From Ptiloglossa arizonensis (lineage: Eukaryota; Arthropoda; Insecta; Hymenoptera; Colletidae), in assembly GCF_051014685.1 (NCBI RefSeq), contig NW_027478529.1, forward strand, positions 682,001-746,000: a stretch of DNA of 64,000 nucleotides, given 5' to 3'. This document shows positions 62,458-64,000 of the stretch, piece after piece (the stretch's first letter is position 1; every line of letters starts with the position of its first letter). The notes under the pieces are model-generated. The model saw nothing but the letters and a program-made list of their open reading frames with translations. It ran no database searches and was not told the origin of the DNA. The position numbers and the translations under genes were made by a program.

Positions 62458-64000
62458 ACATACAGTTGTAATTGGGCGAGTTTCTACTTTCAGATGCAAT
62501 AGGAATTTTTGGGTTTGGTCAATCAGTTCGCGAGATATGGGAATTTGAAGATAAGAAATGATTGAGAAGGCAACAAATTTTTCGCACTTCTGTTGCTCCA
62601 AACGCTTAACAAGAATGGCCTGGGGAAAAAATACACATACCATTGTAATCGGGCGAGTTTTTACGTTCAGACGCTGCAGGAATGTTTGGGGGAGGTCAAT
62701 CTGTTCGCGAGATATGGGAGTTTGAAGCCAAGAAATGGTTGAGAAAGCAACAAATTTTTCGCAATTCTGCTGCTCCAGTCGCTTAACCAGAATGCCCTAG
62801 GGAAAAAATACACATACCGTTGTAATCGAGCGAGTTTCTACTTTCAGACGCAGCAGGAATTTCTGTGATTGGTCAATCCGTTCGCGAGATATGGGAATTT
62901 GAAGCCAAGAAATGGTTGAGAAGGCAACAAATATTTCGCACTTCTGCTGCTCCAAACGCTTAACCAGAACGGCCTAGGGAAAAAATACACATACCGTTGT
63001 AAGAGGACGAGTTTCTACTTTCAGACGCAATAGGAATTTTTGGGTTAGGTCAATCCGTTCGCGAGATATGGTAGTTTGAAACTAAGAAATGATTAAGAGG
63101 GCAACAAATTTTTCACACTTCCGCTGCTCCAGTCGCTTAACCAGAATGGCCTAGGGGGAAAATACACATACCGTTGTAATCGGGCGTGTTTCTACTTTCA
63201 GATGCAATACGAATTTTTGGGTTAGGTCAATCCGTTCGCAAGATATGGGAGTTTGAAGCCAAGAAATGGTTGAGAAGGAAACAAATTTTTTGCACTCCTG
63301 CTGCTCCAGTCGCTTAACCAGAATGGCCTAGGGGGAAAATACACATACCGTTGTAAGAGGACGAGTTTCTACTTTCAGACGCAATAGGAATTTTTGGGTT
63401 AGGTCAATCCGTTCGCGATATATGGGAGTTTGAAGCTAAGAAATGGTTGAGAAGACAACAAATTTTTCGCAATTCTGCTGCTCCAAACGCTTAACCAGAA
63501 TGGCCTAGGGAAAGAATGCACATACCGTTGAAATCGGGCGAGTTTCTACTTTCAGACGCAGCAGGAGTTTTTGGGGTAGGTCAATCTGTTCGCGAGATAT
63601 GGGAGTTTGAAGCCAAGAAATGGTTGAGAAGGCAACAAATTTTTTGCCCTTCTGCTTCTCCAGTCGCTTAACCAGAATGGCCTAGGGGGAAAATACACAT
63701 ACCGTTGTAATCGAGCGAGTTTCTACTTTCGGATGCAATACGAATTTTTGGGTTAGGTCAATCCGTTCGCGACATATGGGAGTTTGAAGCTAAGAAATGG
63801 TTGAGAAGAAAACAAATTTTTCGCAATTCTGCTGCTCGAAACGCTTAACCAGAATGGCCTAGGGAAAAAATACACATACCGTTGTAAACGGGCGAGTTTC
63901 TACTTTCATACGCAACAGGAATTTTTGGCTTAGGTCAATCTGTTCGCGAGATATGGGAGTTTGAAGCCAAGAAATGGTTGAGAAGGCAACAAATATTTCG

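Larger units (their letters stand above)
1..64000 (+). repeat. 177-bp satellite array, about 361.6 tandem monomers
   Basis: The whole window is a head-to-tail satellite. Taking the recurring gagtttctac as monomer start, starts fall at 8, 185, 362, 539, 716, 893 and so on to 63894, which is 361 steps. The total is 11 bp short of 361 x 177. This is fully explained by twelve 1-bp deletions and one 1-bp insertion that I located, so about 348 monomers are exactly 177 bp. All copies lie in the same orientation and no foreign sequence interrupts them. The best-conserved blocks are positions 1-16, the tatggga/tttgaag block near 60-72, cttctgctgctcc near 110-122 and cgcttaacc near 126-134. The consensus is about 43% G+C. 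Such arrays are typical of centromeric or pericentromeric heterochromatin; that location is inferred. I see no gene. Confidence 0.98.
61428..64000 (+). repeat. More divergent satellite monomers at the right end
   Basis: About 14.5 monomers with clearly more private substitutions than elsewhere. Examples are tttttacgttcag, gctgcagg, atgtttgggggagg, catatacaatacg, caatcagttcg, cctgggg, accattg, gaatgccc and gaaagaatgc. One monomer carries a 1-bp insertion (near 62450) and one a 1-bp deletion (near 61588). Monomer phase and orientation are unchanged. I could not find a near-identical local duplicate. This could be the approach to an array edge, where homogenisation is weaker. Confidence 0.8.

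Noticed and set aside
62428..62643. 71-codon minus-strand open frame
   Set aside because: It lies in the diverged right end and includes the 1-bp insertion near 62450. It is a product of satellite divergence, not a gene.
1..64000. CRISPR array, because of the regular repeats
   Set aside because: The whole 177-bp unit is repeated with no unique spacers, the unit is far longer than CRISPR repeats, and there are no cas genes.
1..64000. Telomere-like motif gggttagg in each monomer
   Set aside because: It occurs once per 177 bp and never in tandem. It is a short chance match, not telomeric DNA.
1..64000. Trypanosome 177-bp minichromosome repeat, suggested by the identical unit length
   Set aside because: Length alone is not evidence. 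I recall that repeat as much richer in A+T, and I see no specific sequence match.

Overview
The window is a single uninterrupted block of eukaryotic satellite DNA. From base 1 to base 64000 it consists of head-to-tail copies of one 177-bp monomer, all in the same orientation. There are about 361.6 copies. I see no protein-coding gene, tRNA, rRNA, transposable element, CRISPR array, inversion or single-copy sequence. The short open frames present (64-108 codons) are by-products of the repeat: 177 is a multiple of three, and each monomer carries stops in all frames. The type of DNA points to a centromeric or other heterochromatic region of a plant or animal. The unit size (one nucleosome plus linker) and a weak resemblance, from memory, of one monomer segment to the Arabidopsis centromere repeat favour a plant, possibly a brassicaceous one. 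The species cannot be fixed from this sequence. The consensus monomer is about 43% G+C and carries about 9 CpG sites.

Monomers fall into recurrent variant classes. They differ at a few linked positions: monomer coordinates 17-25, 31-38, 50-61, 73-93, 104-126, 147-151 and 169-177, with position 1 at the g of gagtttctac. The classes are arranged in stretches duplicated in tandem, one after another and inside one another, rather than in one regular higher-order repeat. I traced tandem periods of 2, 5, 7, 8, 10, 12, 14, 27 and 31 monomers. The clearest are a 27-mer (4777 bp) at 1.1-10.4 kb, two 10-mers (1770 bp) at 9.7-13.3 and 15.2-18.8 kb, a 12-mer (2124 bp) at 18.2-22.5 kb, a 7-mer (1239 bp) at 29.3-31.8 kb, a 31-mer (5487 bp) at 36.1-46.6 kb containing a nested 8-mer, and an 8-mer (1415 bp) overlapping a 12-mer (2123 bp) at 51.8-57.7 kb. 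Copies are nearly identical, so expansion was recent. From about 61.4 kb to the end, private substitutions become denser.

The most interesting functional signal is at monomer positions 49-65. About 50 monomers (roughly one in seven) match all nine fixed bases of the minimal 17-bp CENP-B box, NTTCGNNNNANNCGGGN. Most other monomers are one base short, usually TGGG in place of CGGG, a change equivalent to CpG-to-TpG decay. A second, weaker box-like motif spans positions 161-177. If a CENP-B-like or pogo-type DNA-binding protein acts here, this array would be an alpha-satellite-like centromere platform. That role is inference; the motif match is directly visible.
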